Notes: generated by a model not told the origin, from the letters alone. Shown: positions 7,905 to 18,400, numbered from the stretch's first letter. The stretch is 64,000 nt of DNA from Amycolatopsis sp. EV170708-02-1 (GCF_022479115.1 NZ_CP092497.1:310001-374000), one strand, 5' to 3'. Program-made: numbers and translations.

Positions 7905-9746
7905 GTGAGGATCAAGAGTGTGCTGCTCGCCGTCCTGGTGACCGCCGGAATCGTGATTCCCCCGACCGCCGTCGCCTCGGCGGACCCGTCGGGTTGGGTG
8001 GCGCCGCTCAGCACGCGCGGCCGCTACATCGTCGACGCGGCGGGCGACCGGTTCAAGTTGAAGGCCGCCAACTGGCACGGCGCGAGCGGTACGTGGACCG
8101 GGTCGGGCGACGTGAACGATCCGGCCGCGCACCACGCCGGTGAGATCGCCTACCAGACCCCGCTCGGGCTGGACCGGGCGTCGATCGACACCGTCATCGA
8201 CGGGCTGGCGGAGCTGGGCCTGAACAGTGTCCGGCTGCCCTTCTCCAACGCGATGATCCACGACACCAAGCCGGTCCCCGACCTCCCGGCGAACCCGGGT
8301 CTGCGGGGCCTGACCCCGTTGCAGGTCTACGATCGCGTCGTCGAGCGGCTGACCGCGCGCGGGTTCGCGGTGATCCTCAACAATCACACCACGACGTCCC
8401 GCTGGTGCTGCGGTCTCGACGGCAACGAACGCTGGAACACCGCGCAGACCGAGCAGCGGTGGCAGGACGACTGGCTGTTCATGGTCCGCCGCTACGCCGC
8501 GAACAAGCGGGTCGTCGGCGCCGATCTGTACAACGAAGTCCGTCGTAACGTCTTCGACGATCCCAACTGGGGCTGGGGAAACGGCACGGACTGGCAACGT
8601 GCGAGCCAGCGCGTTGCCGACCGCATCCAGACCGAGGCCAACCCCGACCTGCTGCTCATCGTCGAGGGCATCAACTGGACCGGCCTGCCCGTGGACGGCC
8701 TTCCCCACGGCAGGCCGACGCTGGAGCCGGCCCGCACGCTCTCGCATACGCTCGTGGACTCCGGAAAGCTGGTCTACGCCGCGCATTTCTACGGGTACAC
8801 GGGGCCGAATCATTCCGGGGCGACCGGCACCGGCGAGACACACGACCCGCGCTACCGTGACCTGTCACCCCAGGAACTACGCGATGTCCTTTACCGGCAA
8901 GCGTTCTTCGTCTCGGCGGAGACCGGCAAGCACTACACCGCGCCGCTCTGGATCAGCGAGTTCGGCGAAGGCCGTCACACCACCGACGCGGCGAGCCGTG
9001 CCTGGTTCGAGAACTTCGTCCGCCATCTCGCCGAGACCGACACGGATTTCGCCTACTGGCCCGCGGTCGGTTTCCACCAGGACGGCACGGGCAACGGGTG
9101 GTCGCTGCTCTCGTGGGACACCGGCGGCCGACGCGTCGACGTGCTCGACGGCGCGGACTGGCGTGGCCCGGCTTGGCGGCGGCTGGTGGACGCGCCGTCG
9201 CGCTCCGGCCGGATCCCCGACGCCGAGCGCTGGTCGATGCTGAACCTCGACTACGCCGATTTCCAGGCCTCGCGCAAGATTCGCGCGATGGCGGACTGGA
9301 ATCCGGGCGCGCGCAAGGGCGCCTGCCCCGACGGCCAGCGGCTCAGCGCCCTTTCCCACACCGGGAACCGGGGCCTGTGCACCGGCACGCTCGCCGCGCC
9401 GGCGGGATACGCCGTGGTCCGCGACGAGTCCTATGTGGACACGGACTGGGCGTCCGGCTACACCAAGGTGCAATGCCCGCCAGGGCACGCCGCCGTCGGC
9501 TACAGCGTCACCGGCGCGGCGTTCTCCGCCCTCCTGTGCGGCCGCTCCCCCACTCCGCTGGGCCGCACCGGCCGGACGGTCTGGTTCGACCGCGGCGACA
9601 ACCGGCCGTCCGGGAATCCCGGCGGAGACTTCGCGTCGGGCCATTACAAGGGGCAATGCGCTCCGGGCGAGTACGTCGCCGGTGTCGCGTATACCGGCCG
9701 TGTCGGCTCGAATCGCACTCCGGACGCGTTGCTCTGCCGTGTCTGA
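7905..9746 (+). CDS. Secreted glycoside hydrolase family 5 (cellulase-like)
   Basis: Protein of 613 aa. Start chosen at GTG 7905, which gives a clean Sec signal peptide (VRIKSVLLAVLVTAG, cleavage near ASA-DP). The longer frame from 7824 would add 27 residues with no RBS. Residues about 35-430 are a GH5 TIM barrel: GLNSVRLPFSNAM, FAVILNNHTT, acid/base Glu in ADLYNEVRRN, nucleophile Glu in LWISEFGEGRH. The C-terminal 150 residues hold a Cys-rich duplicated module (PDGQRLSALSHTG, CPPGHAAVGYSVTG, CAPGEYVAGVAYTG), probably a substrate-binding domain. It likely hydrolyses a beta-linked plant or microbial glycan outside the cell. Confidence 0.9.
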   Translation: MRIKSVLLAVLVTAGIVIPPTAVASADPSGWVAPLSTRGRYIVDAAGDRFKLKAANWHGASGTWTGSGDVNDPAAHHAGEIAYQTPLGLDRASIDTVIDGLAELGLNSVRLPFSNAMIHDTKPVPDLPANPGLRGLTPLQVYDRVVERLTARGFAVILNNHTTTSRWCCGLDGNERWNTAQTEQRWQDDWLFMVRRYAANKRVVGADLYNEVRRNVFDDPNWGWGNGTDWQRASQRVADRIQTEANPDLLLIVEGINWTGLPVDGLPHGRPTLEPARTLSHTLVDSGKLVYAAHFYGYTGPNHSGATGTGETHDPRYRDLSPQELRDVLYRQAFFVSAETGKHYTAPLWISEFGEGRHTTDAASRAWFENFVRHLAETDTDFAYWPAVGFHQDGTGNGWSLLSWDTGGRRVDVLDGADWRGPAWRRLVDAPSRSGRIPDAERWSMLNLDYADFQASRKIRAMADWNPGARKGACPDGQRLSALSHTGNRGLCTGTLAAPAGYAVVRDESYVDTDWASGYTKVQCPPGHAAVGYSVTGAAFSALLCGRSPTPLGRTGRTVWFDRGDNRPSGNPGGDFASGHYKGQCAPGEYVAGVAYTGRVGSNRTPDALLCRV

Positions 9747-9752
9747 GCGCGT

Positions 9753-10172
9753 TCAGGCGACGAAGACGCAGAACGGATGCCCGGCCGGATCCGCGTACAC
9801 CCGCAGGGGTTCTTCCGGGTCTTCGCTGCGGTCGTACCGGAGCCGCCCGCCGAGTTCGAGGACGCGGGCGTGCTGCTCTTCCAGGTCCTTGACCGACTCC
9901 ACGGTCAGGTCCAGGTGGAGTTGCTGGGGTACGGGTTCGGCGTCCGGCCAGCTCGCCTCCGGCAGCCGATCGACCTGCTGGAAGGCGAGTTGCGCCCCGC
10001 CGTCCGGGTTTCGCAGCACCAGCCAGTCCTTGTCGTCGCCGGCCTCGTCACCGGGGCGGTAGTCCCAGACCAGAAGACGCCGGTAGAACTCCGCCAGCGC
10101 GCGGACGTCGGTGCAATCCAGCACCACCTGACGGAACCTCGGCCCCTTTTTCCGCTCAACCAAGCCGTTCAC
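9753..10172 (-). CDS. VOC-family protein
   Basis: Protein of 139 aa. Start set at GTG 10172, which overlaps the PadR stop (GTGA, 10169-10172); the longer open frame to 10205 would run into the PadR gene. Glyoxalase-like pattern: FRQVVLDCTDVRALAEFYRR, DWLVLRNPDGGAQLAFQQV, LHLDLTV, RVYADPAGHPFCVFVA. The C-terminal PAGHPFC is typical of the actinobacterial glyoxalase_6-like group. Its coupling to a PadR regulator suggests a detoxification or resistance role controlled by that regulator. Confidence 0.87.
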   Translation of the reverse strand: MNGLVERKKGPRFRQVVLDCTDVRALAEFYRRLLVWDYRPGDEAGDDKDWLVLRNPDGGAQLAFQQVDRLPEASWPDAEPVPQQLHLDLTVESVKDLEEQHARVLELGGRLRYDRSEDPEEPLRVYADPAGHPFCVFVA

Positions 10173-10717
10173 CTCTGTTCGAGCACCGCGAGAACCTGCT
10201 CGCACCAGCGAATGTTCTCCTGCTCGAAGATGATCCCACGGGCAAGGGTCAGATACGGCCCGACGCGGGGCGCAGTGGCGAGGAACTCCGCCTCGACGGA
10301 GTCGCCGAGCAAGCGCTCCCGAAGGCGCTCGAACCGTTTGAGCTTCGTTTCGGCGACGGCCATCCTCTCCGCGACCGCGCGCCGGATCTCCTCGTCGTCG
10401 CCCGCCTCGACCGCCTGGACCTGCACCAGCAGCTCGTCGCGGATCGCGGTCGGCTTCGGCGCCCGCGTGGTGAAGTCGGCGAGTTCGGCCGCGCCGGCGT
10501 CGGTCAAGGAGAAGAGTCGCTTGTTGGGACGCCGTTGCTGTTCCACGATCCGGGCCGCCACCAGGCCCTGCGATTCCATCTTGTCCAGCTCGCGGTAGAG
10601 CTGCTGCGGTGTCGCCGTCCAGAAGTTGGCGACCGACGCGTTGAAGCTCTTCGCCAGGTCGTAGCCCGAGGACTCACCGTCCAGGAGCGTCGCGAGGATC
10701 GCGTTCCGCAGCGCCAT
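10169..10717 (-). CDS. PadR-family transcriptional regulator
   Basis: Protein of 182 aa. N-terminal winged helix (MALRNAILATLLDGESSGYD, then NFWTATPQQLYRELDKMESQ) and C-terminal dimerisation helices (residues about 95-180). The PQQLYREL segment is the PadR hallmark. It represses or activates neighbouring genes by family rule. It is divergent from the SnoaL-like gene and translationally coupled to the VOC gene. Two imperfectly related inverted repeats in the shared gap are the candidate operators. Confidence 0.92.
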   Translation of the reverse strand: MALRNAILATLLDGESSGYDLAKSFNASVANFWTATPQQLYRELDKMESQGLVAARIVEQQRRPNKRLFSLTDAGAAELADFTTRAPKPTAIRDELLVQVQAVEAGDDEEIRRAVAERMAVAETKLKRFERLRERLLGDSVEAEFLATAPRVGPYLTLARGIIFEQENIRWCEQVLAVLEQR

Positions 10718-10749
10718 GGCGCGATGATAGGCACCGCGCGGACTAGTCG

Positions 10750-10825
10750 CAAAGTTGATTAGGCACTTTGATGGACACCGGGATGGCGATCACCTACGCT
10801 CGGCGACATCTACTCAACAAGTTGA
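10750..10825. promoter_or_regulatory. Divergent control region with two inverted repeats (PadR operator candidates)
   Basis: The gap between the PadR gene and the plus-strand gene has unusually low GC. It holds CAAAGT-N9-ACTTTG (10750-10755/10765-10770) and TCAAC-AA-GTTGA (10814-10825), the latter overlapping the plus-strand gene's leader. PadR proteins bind such AT-rich dyads in their own promoters. Confidence 0.55.
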
Positions 10826-10841
10826 CTATGAGGAGATCGTC

Positions 10842-11225
10842 ATGCCCACGTTCCGTGAAGCAGTCGAAGCGAAGGACGCCGCCGCGATCGAGGCGTTGCT
10901 CGCCGACGACGTGGTCTTCACCAGCCCGGTGGCGTTCAAGCCCTATCAGGGGAAGGCGATCACGGCGGCGATCCTGCGCGGGGTCATGCGGGTGTTCGAG
11001 GATTTCCGCTATGTCCGCGAGATCCACGACGGCGCGCACCACGTGTACGAGTTCGAAGCGACCGTCGACGGGCTCGAAATCAACGGCTGCGACCTGCTGA
11101 CCTTCGACGCCGAGGGCAAGATCATCGACTTCAAGGTGATGGTGCGGCCGCTGCGGGCGGCGCAGGCGCTCGCAGCGCGCATGGGCGCCCAGTTCGAGGC
11201 CATCAAGGCGGACGCGCTCGGCTGA
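10842..11225 (+). CDS. SnoaL-like / nuclear transport factor 2-like protein
   Basis: Protein of 127 aa. Start at ATG 10842 with RBS AGGAG 6 nt upstream; the longer open frame is not supported. NTF2-like fold: helical N-terminus REAVEAKDAAAIEALLADDV, then VVFTSPVAFKPYQGKAIT, a curved sheet, and DLLTFDAEGKIIDFKVMVRP. Family members bind or convert small hydrophobic molecules; no specific substrate can be named. Divergent from the PadR regulator, which probably controls it. Confidence 0.8.
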   Translation: MPTFREAVEAKDAAAIEALLADDVVFTSPVAFKPYQGKAITAAILRGVMRVFEDFRYVREIHDGAHHVYEFEATVDGLEINGCDLLTFDAEGKIIDFKVMVRPLRAAQALAARMGAQFEAIKADALG

Positions 11226-11260
11226 GCGGGCCGGCACGCGTGACTGGCCGGACGGCGCGT

Positions 11261-11300
11261 GTGATCAGACGGACGACACGCGTGTCGTCCGTCTGATCAC
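11261..11300. repeat. Perfect 40-bp palindrome (GGACGACACGCGTG family)
   Basis: Two perfect 20-bp arms with no loop; the centre is GACGACACG-CGTGTCGTC. It overlaps the last codon and stop of the minus-strand gene ending at 11297 (the TGA lies inside the right arm). A degraded half unit flanks it (GACGGCGCGTG at about 11250). The same unit recurs at 22615-22719, on the other side of the TIR/HerA island. It is too symmetric for a normal terminator and lacks a U-tract. Confidence 0.85.
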
Positions 11301-11968
11301 GAGTGTCGTCCGCGCCGCACCATCTCGGCGATCCAGACGGGCGCGAACGGCGACGTGCAGTTCGGCGGGGTCGGATAGTCCTTGAGCACTTCCAGCCGCT
11401 CCCCGATGCCGACCGCGCGGGAACGGTGCTCGGCGTGCTCGATGCCGATCTGCGCCAGGCAGTGGTTCATCGCCCACTGCAGGCGGTCCGGCGCGGCCTT
11501 CATCTCCGCCTCGATGACGTCGAGCAGCCCGGCGAGGTCAAGACCCTCGGGCTTCTTCGCCACGCGTTCGGTGGTCAGTGCCCAGCCCGCGCTCGCGACC
11601 ACGGGGTCCGGATCGGCGAACCACGCCTGGCGCAGCTCTTCGGCGTGCGGATTCTTCTTGACCACGTAGTTCACGAGCCAGTCGTGCACCTTCGGGGTGC
11701 GGGCCTCGCGCACCATGCGGTCCAGGTCGGCGTGCCCGAACGCCTTCGGGCGGCAGATGAGGAGTGCCAGCAGTTTCGCGGCGGTGTCGTCCGTCTCCCA
11801 GAGCTCCAGCGCGAGTTCTTGCTGGGTCTTCAGCCGCTTCGCGACCGCGCGCAGCTTGCCGAGGTTCACCCCGTGGTCGTCGCCGTGCTTCTCGTTCACC
11901 TGCCGTACGCGAGGGTCCTCGAGCTCGGCCAGTTCGGCCAGCACCTCGGCCGTCGTCGTCCCGGTCAC
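11297..11968 (-). CDS. DNA alkylation repair (AlkD-like) HEAT-repeat protein
   Basis: Protein of 223 aa with an all-helical HEAT-like repeat pattern (LAELAELEDPRVRQVNEKHG, KLRAVAKRLKTQQELALELW, LLALLICRPKAF, VHDWLVNYVVKK, WAMNHCLAQIGIEH). This matches AlkD-type alkylation repair proteins, which bind DNA and excise bulky alkyl adducts. The active-site residues cannot be confirmed by eye. The stop codon is supplied by the 40-bp palindrome. It lies just outside the TIR/HerA operon on the same strand, 67 bp downstream of the operon's last gene. Confidence 0.75.
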   Translation of the reverse strand: MTGTTTAEVLAELAELEDPRVRQVNEKHGDDHGVNLGKLRAVAKRLKTQQELALELWETDDTAAKLLALLICRPKAFGHADLDRMVREARTPKVHDWLVNYVVKKNPHAEELRQAWFADPDPVVASAGWALTTERVAKKPEGLDLAGLLDVIEAEMKAAPDRLQWAMNHCLAQIGIEHAEHRSRAVGIGERLEVLKDYPTPPNCTSPFAPVWIAEMVRRGRHS

Positions 11969-12035
11969 CTGTCCAGCCTACGAGGCGCTCCGGGTGGAGG
12001 AGCCGCTCGGCCCCTCCACCCGGGCGCTTCGACCG

Positions 12036-15000
12036 CTATCCGCGTCGTGCCAGGTCGTCGGCGTGCTCACGCAGGAGCGCGGCGACCCGCGGCCAGCCGA
12101 CGTTGATCCGCCGGGCCCAGCCACGATGACGCTGCGCGAGATCCCCCGCGTCCCCGTCCTGGACGGTCAATCCGGTGGCGAAGCCTTCCCGGAGGTACCC
12201 GCCGTCGGCGACGTCCAGGACGTCCCGCACCGGCTCCGGCGGCCACCCACCATCGGGAACGGAAGAACCGCTCGCCAGCAGGGTGCCGATCGCCCGGTCG
12301 CCGAATTCGGCCCGACCCCGTTCGGCGAACTCCGTGCGGGCACGCGAAACCCAGGCCTTGAGCGCGGCACCGTCGAGACCGGAATCGGTGGTCCCCGGCA
12401 GGGTGCGCGTCTCGAAGATCGTCAGCCACGCGCCGACCAGTTCGACGCTCGGAGCGCCGTCGTCCGCGGGCTGGATCCGGGTGCAGAGATCGACGAACGC
12501 GCCGGGGTTCTCGGTGAGGATCCGCCGCAGGCTCCGCGGTTTCCGGTGGTGTTTGAGCGCCGCGTGGAACCGCAGCTCCAACCGGGCGACCGCGACGTCC
12601 GAGCCGCCCGCCTCGGCCAGCTGGTCCAGCAGCGGACCGACGTGCGCGACAGCCTTGCGGTCCGGGGCCTCGACACCGTCGGCGGACGCCTGGAGCAGCA
12701 CGTCCTCGATCAGGGACGCGGGCAGGGACGCCGCGGCGCGCACGCCCGCCGCGAGCGCCTTGACCGCGGCCCACGGCCGACGCCGCGCGAGCTGCGTGAC
12801 GAAGAACGCTTCCTGTCCTTCGGGAAGCGGCCAGGGACCGACGTGCGTCCAGTAGCCCTCGAGAACCCCTTCGTCGGCGGACTCGAAAAGCTCCAGCGCG
12901 TGGTCCACCGGAATGGCCAGGAGATAGTCGACCAGCCTGTCCTGCTCCTTGAGCTGGATCGCGACCTCCTGCCGCCATTCTCCGCCCTGCGAACGGGCCA
13001 TCTCGCCCGCCCAGCCCGCCGCCCAGTCCTCGCGCCCGAGCTCCGCGAGCGCGTCTTCCCGAAGGTCGTCCGCGGCCACGTGCGCCGCGACCACGCCGAC
13101 CAGCCTGGGCAGGGCACTCTCTGCGGCGAGCGCGCTCAGCCCGGCGGCACCGTGTTCGCGGAGGACACCGCCGACGGCGTCGCGGCGAAGGCGCCCGATC
13201 TCCGCTTCACGCGCCTCCGGGTCGAGGGATTCGCCGCCGTCCAGGTACGGACTCCGGCCGAACAACAGGCCGTGCCGCCCGGGATTGACCGCGGGCTCGA
13301 TCAGCTCGGCGCACGATTCGAGCCATTGCAGCAACTCCTCCGGCAGCGTCCAGCCGGCGCCCGCGTGATGCCGGTGCTCGGCGGTGACTCCGGTGAGCAG
13401 GCCCCACAGGCGGAGACGTTCGTCCGCCGAGAGCCGTTCGGTGTCCAGCCGTGTGAAGGCTTCCACGACGCGGTCCCACTGCGCCGCGTTCAGCTCGGGC
13501 AGCCGCTCGAAGAACTCGCACCATCGATACGGCCGTTCCGCCAGCGCCGACAACGCCGAGGCGACCAGCTCGTCCTCGAATTCCGGTCCGTCGGCGACGG
13601 CCACGGGCGCCGCCGGGACCGTCCATTCGAGCCGGACCTGGGGCCGCCTCGGGCTCGCGAGCAGATGTTCTCGCGGACCGCGTAGCAGCGCGAGAGCCAG
13701 CCGCCAGCCCGCTTCCGGCGAGCGACGGCCGATCGCCTTGACCAGCTCCGTCCGCTGCCCGCCGGGTAGGTCGAGGTACGGGTACCACGGTTGCACGAGG
13801 GTGATCAGGGATTCGAGCGGCCGGTCGCCCGCCTCCCGTCCCGGCCGCGTCAGCTCGGCCAGCAGGGACACCACCATCGGCAACGCGTCGTCGGACCAGC
13901 CGACCGTTTCCAGCGCCGCGATCAGCCCGTCGGAAGTGCCGCTCAGCGGCGACGGATCGCCGGTCAGCGCCTGATCGACGGCGCCGAGGAACTCGTGAGG
14001 AGCGGCTTCGGCGAGCAGGGGCAGTACGTCGGCGAGCGACCGCCAGAGCATCCCGTCCCCGTCGTCGTTGGCCCGCCCGAGCACTTCGCGGACGAACCTC
14101 GCGGCGTGGTCGGCGCCCGCCACGCCGCCGGACAGCGCCGTCTCCCCCTCGTCGGCCAGGAGCGCCGCGCTCCGCGCCAACCCGTGCCGCATTTCCGCCG
14201 ACCATTTCCGGCCCGGCTCCCGCTCGGTGAGCACCTTGACGGCTTCTTCGTGCCAGCGCCGCAGATCCTGTGCGCTCAGCCTGCCGTGGAGAAGGGCCCA
14301 GGCGTCATGCGGATCCGCCAGCCGGACGACGTCACCCGAGCGGGTGAGCAGCGGATCGTCGCCGGTCTCGGTCCTGGCGAAGAAGCGCGTGAGTTCGTCG
14401 GTCTCCCGGCCGGCGATCGCGGCGATCTCGTCCAGGTCGTACCGCGACCCCGCCGACCACCTGCCGATCAGCAGCAGCGGGGCGGCGAGATCGCGCTCCA
14501 GCGGATTCACCCATCTCGGGAGGTCGCCGGCGACGGCGAGCTTGCGGCGCAAGGCGCCAAGACTCCGCCGGGCGAGATCCGCGCAGGCGGTCGCGTCGGA
14601 GGGAGGGACGCCGGCCGCCGCGAACGCCTCCGCCGCCTCGTCGCGCGGAATGCCGGGCAGGACCAGGAGATCGGCACCGTCACGGTCCGGCGTGCTCCGC
14701 ACCACGACGACATGGCCGCCGAGCGTCTCCTTCCCCACGTCGACGCCGTCCACCACGGCGACGAAAGGCCCGTCCAGGTCGCGGCATTGTCGCCAGGCCT
14801 CCCGACTGGACACCCGCACCGCCCGGAGGCCCGGGCGGTGGGCCGCCAGCACGGTCGCGACGAATGCCGCAGCCTCGGTACGGCTGCCCGCGTACACGGG
14901 CAGGACCGACGGATCGGCGTCCACCCATTCGCGCAGCCGTTCCACTTCGCGGGCCCGCCCGAGCAGCGGGAGGCTCTCGGGCAGGACGGGACGCGTCTCG

Positions 15001-15404
15001 TCCCGCCAGGACTCGAGCCACTCCGCCAGGTCTTCGAGACCAGGGACGACACCGATGCCCAGCTCCGGGGCGACCCGGGTCAGTTCGGTGATCAGGCCCG
15101 CGATGTCCTGTTCCGCCGTGCGCCTGCCGAGCCGCCGGTGGGAATCGGCGGCGATTTCCCCGGGTATGACGGCGTCGTCCACAAGGACCGCGACTACCTT
15201 CTTCCCGAGCCGCGAGGCTTCGGCGATCTCTTCCTGGACCGCGTCGTCGAGCCCTTCGGTGCCGATCGGTACCACCAGGACGGACGCGGCGTCGCCGGAC
15301 CGGACGATCCGGTCCTTGCCGAACACGTGACCGAGACTCCGGTCGAGACCGCGGAACCGGTCCTGGCCGTCACCGGCTCGGACGGTGATGAAGATTCCTG
15401 CCAT
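12036..15404 (-). CDS. Giant protein with TIR-like N-terminus and degenerate STAND/NTPase-like region
   Basis: Protein of 1122 aa, last gene of the operon. Start set at ATG 15404 (GGAAAGG 8-9 nt upstream). Residues 1-110 resemble a shortened TIR domain (IFITVRAGDGQDRFRGLDRS, DAVQEEIAEASRLGKKVVAV). At 145-162 LPLLGRAREVERLREWV is the motif that usually precedes an NACHT/AAA P-loop. What follows is PVYAGSRTEAAAF, with no GxxGxGK[ST], so nucleotide binding is probably lost. A Walker-B-like FVAVVDGVD is retained. The remaining 800 residues are helical, repeat-like, unrecognised. Likely role: scaffold or sensor of a defence/conflict complex with the neighbouring TIR and HerA-type proteins (inference from context). 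Confidence 0.65.
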   Translation of the reverse strand: MAGIFITVRAGDGQDRFRGLDRSLGHVFGKDRIVRSGDAASVLVVPIGTEGLDDAVQEEIAEASRLGKKVVAVLVDDAVIPGEIAADSHRRLGRRTAEQDIAGLITELTRVAPELGIGVVPGLEDLAEWLESWRDETRPVLPESLPLLGRAREVERLREWVDADPSVLPVYAGSRTEAAAFVATVLAAHRPGLRAVRVSSREAWRQCRDLDGPFVAVVDGVDVGKETLGGHVVVVRSTPDRDGADLLVLPGIPRDEAAEAFAAAGVPPSDATACADLARRSLGALRRKLAVAGDLPRWVNPLERDLAAPLLLIGRWSAGSRYDLDEIAAIAGRETDELTRFFARTETGDDPLLTRSGDVVRLADPHDAWALLHGRLSAQDLRRWHEEAVKVLTEREPGRKWSAEMRHGLARSAALLADEGETALSGGVAGADHAARFVREVLGRANDDGDGMLWRSLADVLPLLAEAAPHEFLGAVDQALTGDPSPLSGTSDGLIAALETVGWSDDALPMVVSLLAELTRPGREAGDRPLESLITLVQPWYPYLDLPGGQRTELVKAIGRRSPEAGWRLALALLRGPREHLLASPRRPQVRLEWTVPAAPVAVADGPEFEDELVASALSALAERPYRWCEFFERLPELNAAQWDRVVEAFTRLDTERLSADERLRLWGLLTGVTAEHRHHAGAGWTLPEELLQWLESCAELIEPAVNPGRHGLLFGRSPYLDGGESLDPEAREAEIGRLRRDAVGGVLREHGAAGLSALAAESALPRLVGVVAAHVAADDLREDALAELGREDWAAGWAGEMARSQGGEWRQEVAIQLKEQDRLVDYLLAIPVDHALELFESADEGVLEGYWTHVGPWPLPEGQEAFFVTQLARRRPWAAVKALAAGVRAAASLPASLIEDVLLQASADGVEAPDRKAVAHVGPLLDQLAEAGGSDVAVARLELRFHAALKHHRKPRSLRRILTENPGAFVDLCTRIQPADDGAPSVELVGAWLTIFETRTLPGTTDSGLDGAALKAWVSRARTEFAERGRAEFGDRAIGTLLASGSSVPDGGWPPEPVRDVLDVADGGYLREGFATGLTVQDGDAGDLAQRHRGWARRINVGWPRVAALLREHADDLARRG

Positions 15405-15457
15405 GGTGCGAAATCCTTTCCAGCGAGCACAGTTGTCGAGACGAACGGGTTGTGGTT

Positions 15458-18400
15458 TCACTCGGCTTCGCCGCGGGCGCGGGCCAGCACCTCCTCGACG
15501 CTGAGCGGGCTGGCCGGATGATGGGTGAGACACAGCGGGGTGGTCACCCGCTGGAAGCCGAACGCCTCCCCCGACACGTAGAACTGGGCGCGTTCCAGCC
15601 GCGAGATGTCGTCGACGGGGCTGCCCTTGGCCCTGGCGAGTTCGTTCGCGGCGGCGATCTGGGCCGGGCTGTTGAGCCTGCCGAAGAACTGCGTCATCGC
15701 GTTGCCGACGACCTGGTTGTGCAGCCCCTTCGGCGCCTGCGTCGCGAACAGCAGCCCCAGACCGTACTTCCGGGCCTGCGAGGCGAGCACGATGGTGCTG
15801 CGGGTGCTCGCCGTGAGCGTCCCCGACGCGGCGAGCATCTGCGCCTCGTCCATCACGAAGAGGGCGCCGAGCGGCCGGTCACCGGCCGGATTCCGCTTGG
15901 CCCAGGCGAAAAGTTCCATCTGGAGCTGGTTGACGAAGTTCTGCCGCTGGTTCTCCGAGGGCAGCCCGACGAAGCTGATCACCGAAACCCTTGCCCGCTT
16001 GCCTTCCCCGGGAGCGAGCAGGAGCGCCGGGTCGACGGGCTCGCCGCCGCCCGCCAGGAGGGGGTCGTTGACCATGGAGGCCTTCAGCAGCTCGGCCAGC
16101 TCGGCCGCCAGCTTTCGCCCGTCGTTCAACGTGCTCACCCCGTCGGGCAGGTCTTCGAGCACCTCGATGAGTTCGGGCAGGCTCCGTGATCCGGTGCGGG
16201 CGTGGTGCACGACGGCCTGCCGCAGCACCGCGAGCCCGACGGTCGCCTTCCCCGTGCTGCCGGTCAGTTTCACCTGCGGTGCGAGGGTCGCCACCGCGAC
16301 CTCGACGGCCGCGTTGAACTCGTCCTCGTCGTCGAGGACACCGGCGAAATCAGGCAACGGCTGGAACGCGAGCGGTCTGCCGCCCGCACGACCCGGCGTC
16401 CACACGACGACGTCGGTCTCGGCCAGATAGCGCTTGGCGAGCTCGGCGTCGTCCGCTCCCCAGGCCTCGGGCGGCTCCGGCCAGGCGTCGCCGAGGCGGG
16501 CGAGGTCGTTGTTCGGATCCAGCACGATCGCGGAAACGCCCTGCAGCGCGCACTCCTCCACGATCCGCCGCAGCAGCACCGTCTTCCCGGAACCCGAACC
16601 CGCGAACACCGCGGCGTGCTTGCGCAGGGCCGCCAGTTCGATCCGGACCGGTTTCCCGCTGCCGGACACGGTGCCGAGGGTGATCTCGCCTTCCGCCGTC
16701 GGGGTCGCATCAGTGGACGCCGCCCTGGGCAACGGTTCCGGCAGGACTTCCGCCAGGAGTTCCGACCGGCCGGCGGGTCGGCGGTCGACGAGCCACTCGT
16801 GCAGTTCCCGGCTTCCCTCGGCGAACATCTTGTCCAGTGCCCAGAACGTGCGGACGTCCGCATCGGACATTCCCCGGGATTTACCGCCCTGCTTGAAGAA
16901 TTCCTTGAGTTCCGCCTGGGTCTTCACCCCTGGCGACCACGCCGGGTTGCGCAGCAGCACCAGATGCCGGTTCTCCGCGCCCTTCCGGACCCCGGCCGCC
17001 GATCGCGCCTTGCGGAACCGGTGCAGCGCGGCGATGTGATGCGACGCCGCGATGGCCCGGAACGCCCAGTGTTCCTCCAGGTCCGACGCTTCGTCCACCG
17101 TTCGGGTGAGCCAGGCGTGCAGCTCGTTCCGGTCGCTCTTCGCGCCATGGACCCATTCCATGTTGTCGTTGCCGACCTCGGTGATCCAGCCCCGGATCGC
17201 GGCGGACAGCAGCCGGGGCATCACCTTGTCCTCGGCCTTCGGATCCAGCAAGGCCGACGGGTCGGCCTTCGAGCGGTGTTCCTCGAACCGCTTGTCCAGT
17301 TCCGCGAACCGATCGGCGGCCATCGCCGGACGCGGCGGTCCGGCCGAACGCACACCGCCTTCGTCGAACGTGGTCAGCTCGATCACCCGGCCCGCCCGGA
17401 CGCAGGCGTCGATATGCGCGCCGATCCGCTTCAGGACGTCTCGCGGCGACATCTCCTCCCATTCGCCATCGAAGGCCGACGGGGACACCGGCCAGGTGGG
17501 GTAGGGCGGCACGAACTTCATCGCCTCATACGCGACTCCGAGGCGTTTCTCGACCAAGGCCCTGCCGACTTCGGCATCGGTGACCCGGCCGAGGATCAAG
17601 GCTTCACGGAAGCGATCCGGGACGGTGTCGGTGGCCTTCTCCTTGAGCAGTTCCCACGTGCCGGGGAGACACGCGAGGACCGTCATGGTCCTTCTGGTCA
17701 CTTCCCGCAGGCCCATCAGCCCGTCCGCGATCTGGGCGACGAGCAGATCCTGCTCGTCGCTGTTCTGCACTTGCCGCTGGCCGACGGCGGACCGGGCCAC
17801 CAGGGTGTCGAGCTGATCGACGGCGATCACGATCGGGCCGGTGAGCGCGAGCAGCCGCGTGATGTTCCTGACCTGCGTCTTCGCGGATTTGGGGTCCGAC
17901 CGGATCCCCCATTTGCGGCGGTCCCCGGATTTCGACTCCGGGAACACGCCGAGGTAGTCGTCCCCGACGTAGTTCTTGCTCGGGTCTTCGCTCGCGTAGA
18001 GCACCAGCGCCCGTGCCGTGTCGGCGCATTCCCTGGCGACGTCCCGATCGAGAGTGCGCAGGCCGTCGATGAACGTGTCGACGTCGGCCCTCGACAGGCC
18101 ACGCCCGTCCAGGATCTTCTTGGTGACGTTCGCGTCGATGCTCGCGCGGAGGCAGACACGACGGAGGAAGCTGGTGAGCTGAGGGACGCCGGAGCCGTCG
18201 AGCCGCGAAAGCCCCCGGCGCATCGCCTCGGCGGTGTTCTCCCAGAACGCGTCGCCCGCCGTGAGGTCGTTGAGGAAGAAGTAGCCGCGGGCGTCGTGGG
18301 CCTGTTTCCGGACGAGGCCGAGCAGGTGGGTCTTGCCCACGCCCTTCTTCCCTTGGAGGACCAGCCCGATCGGGCTCGGGCCGTCACTGGCGACGGCCTC

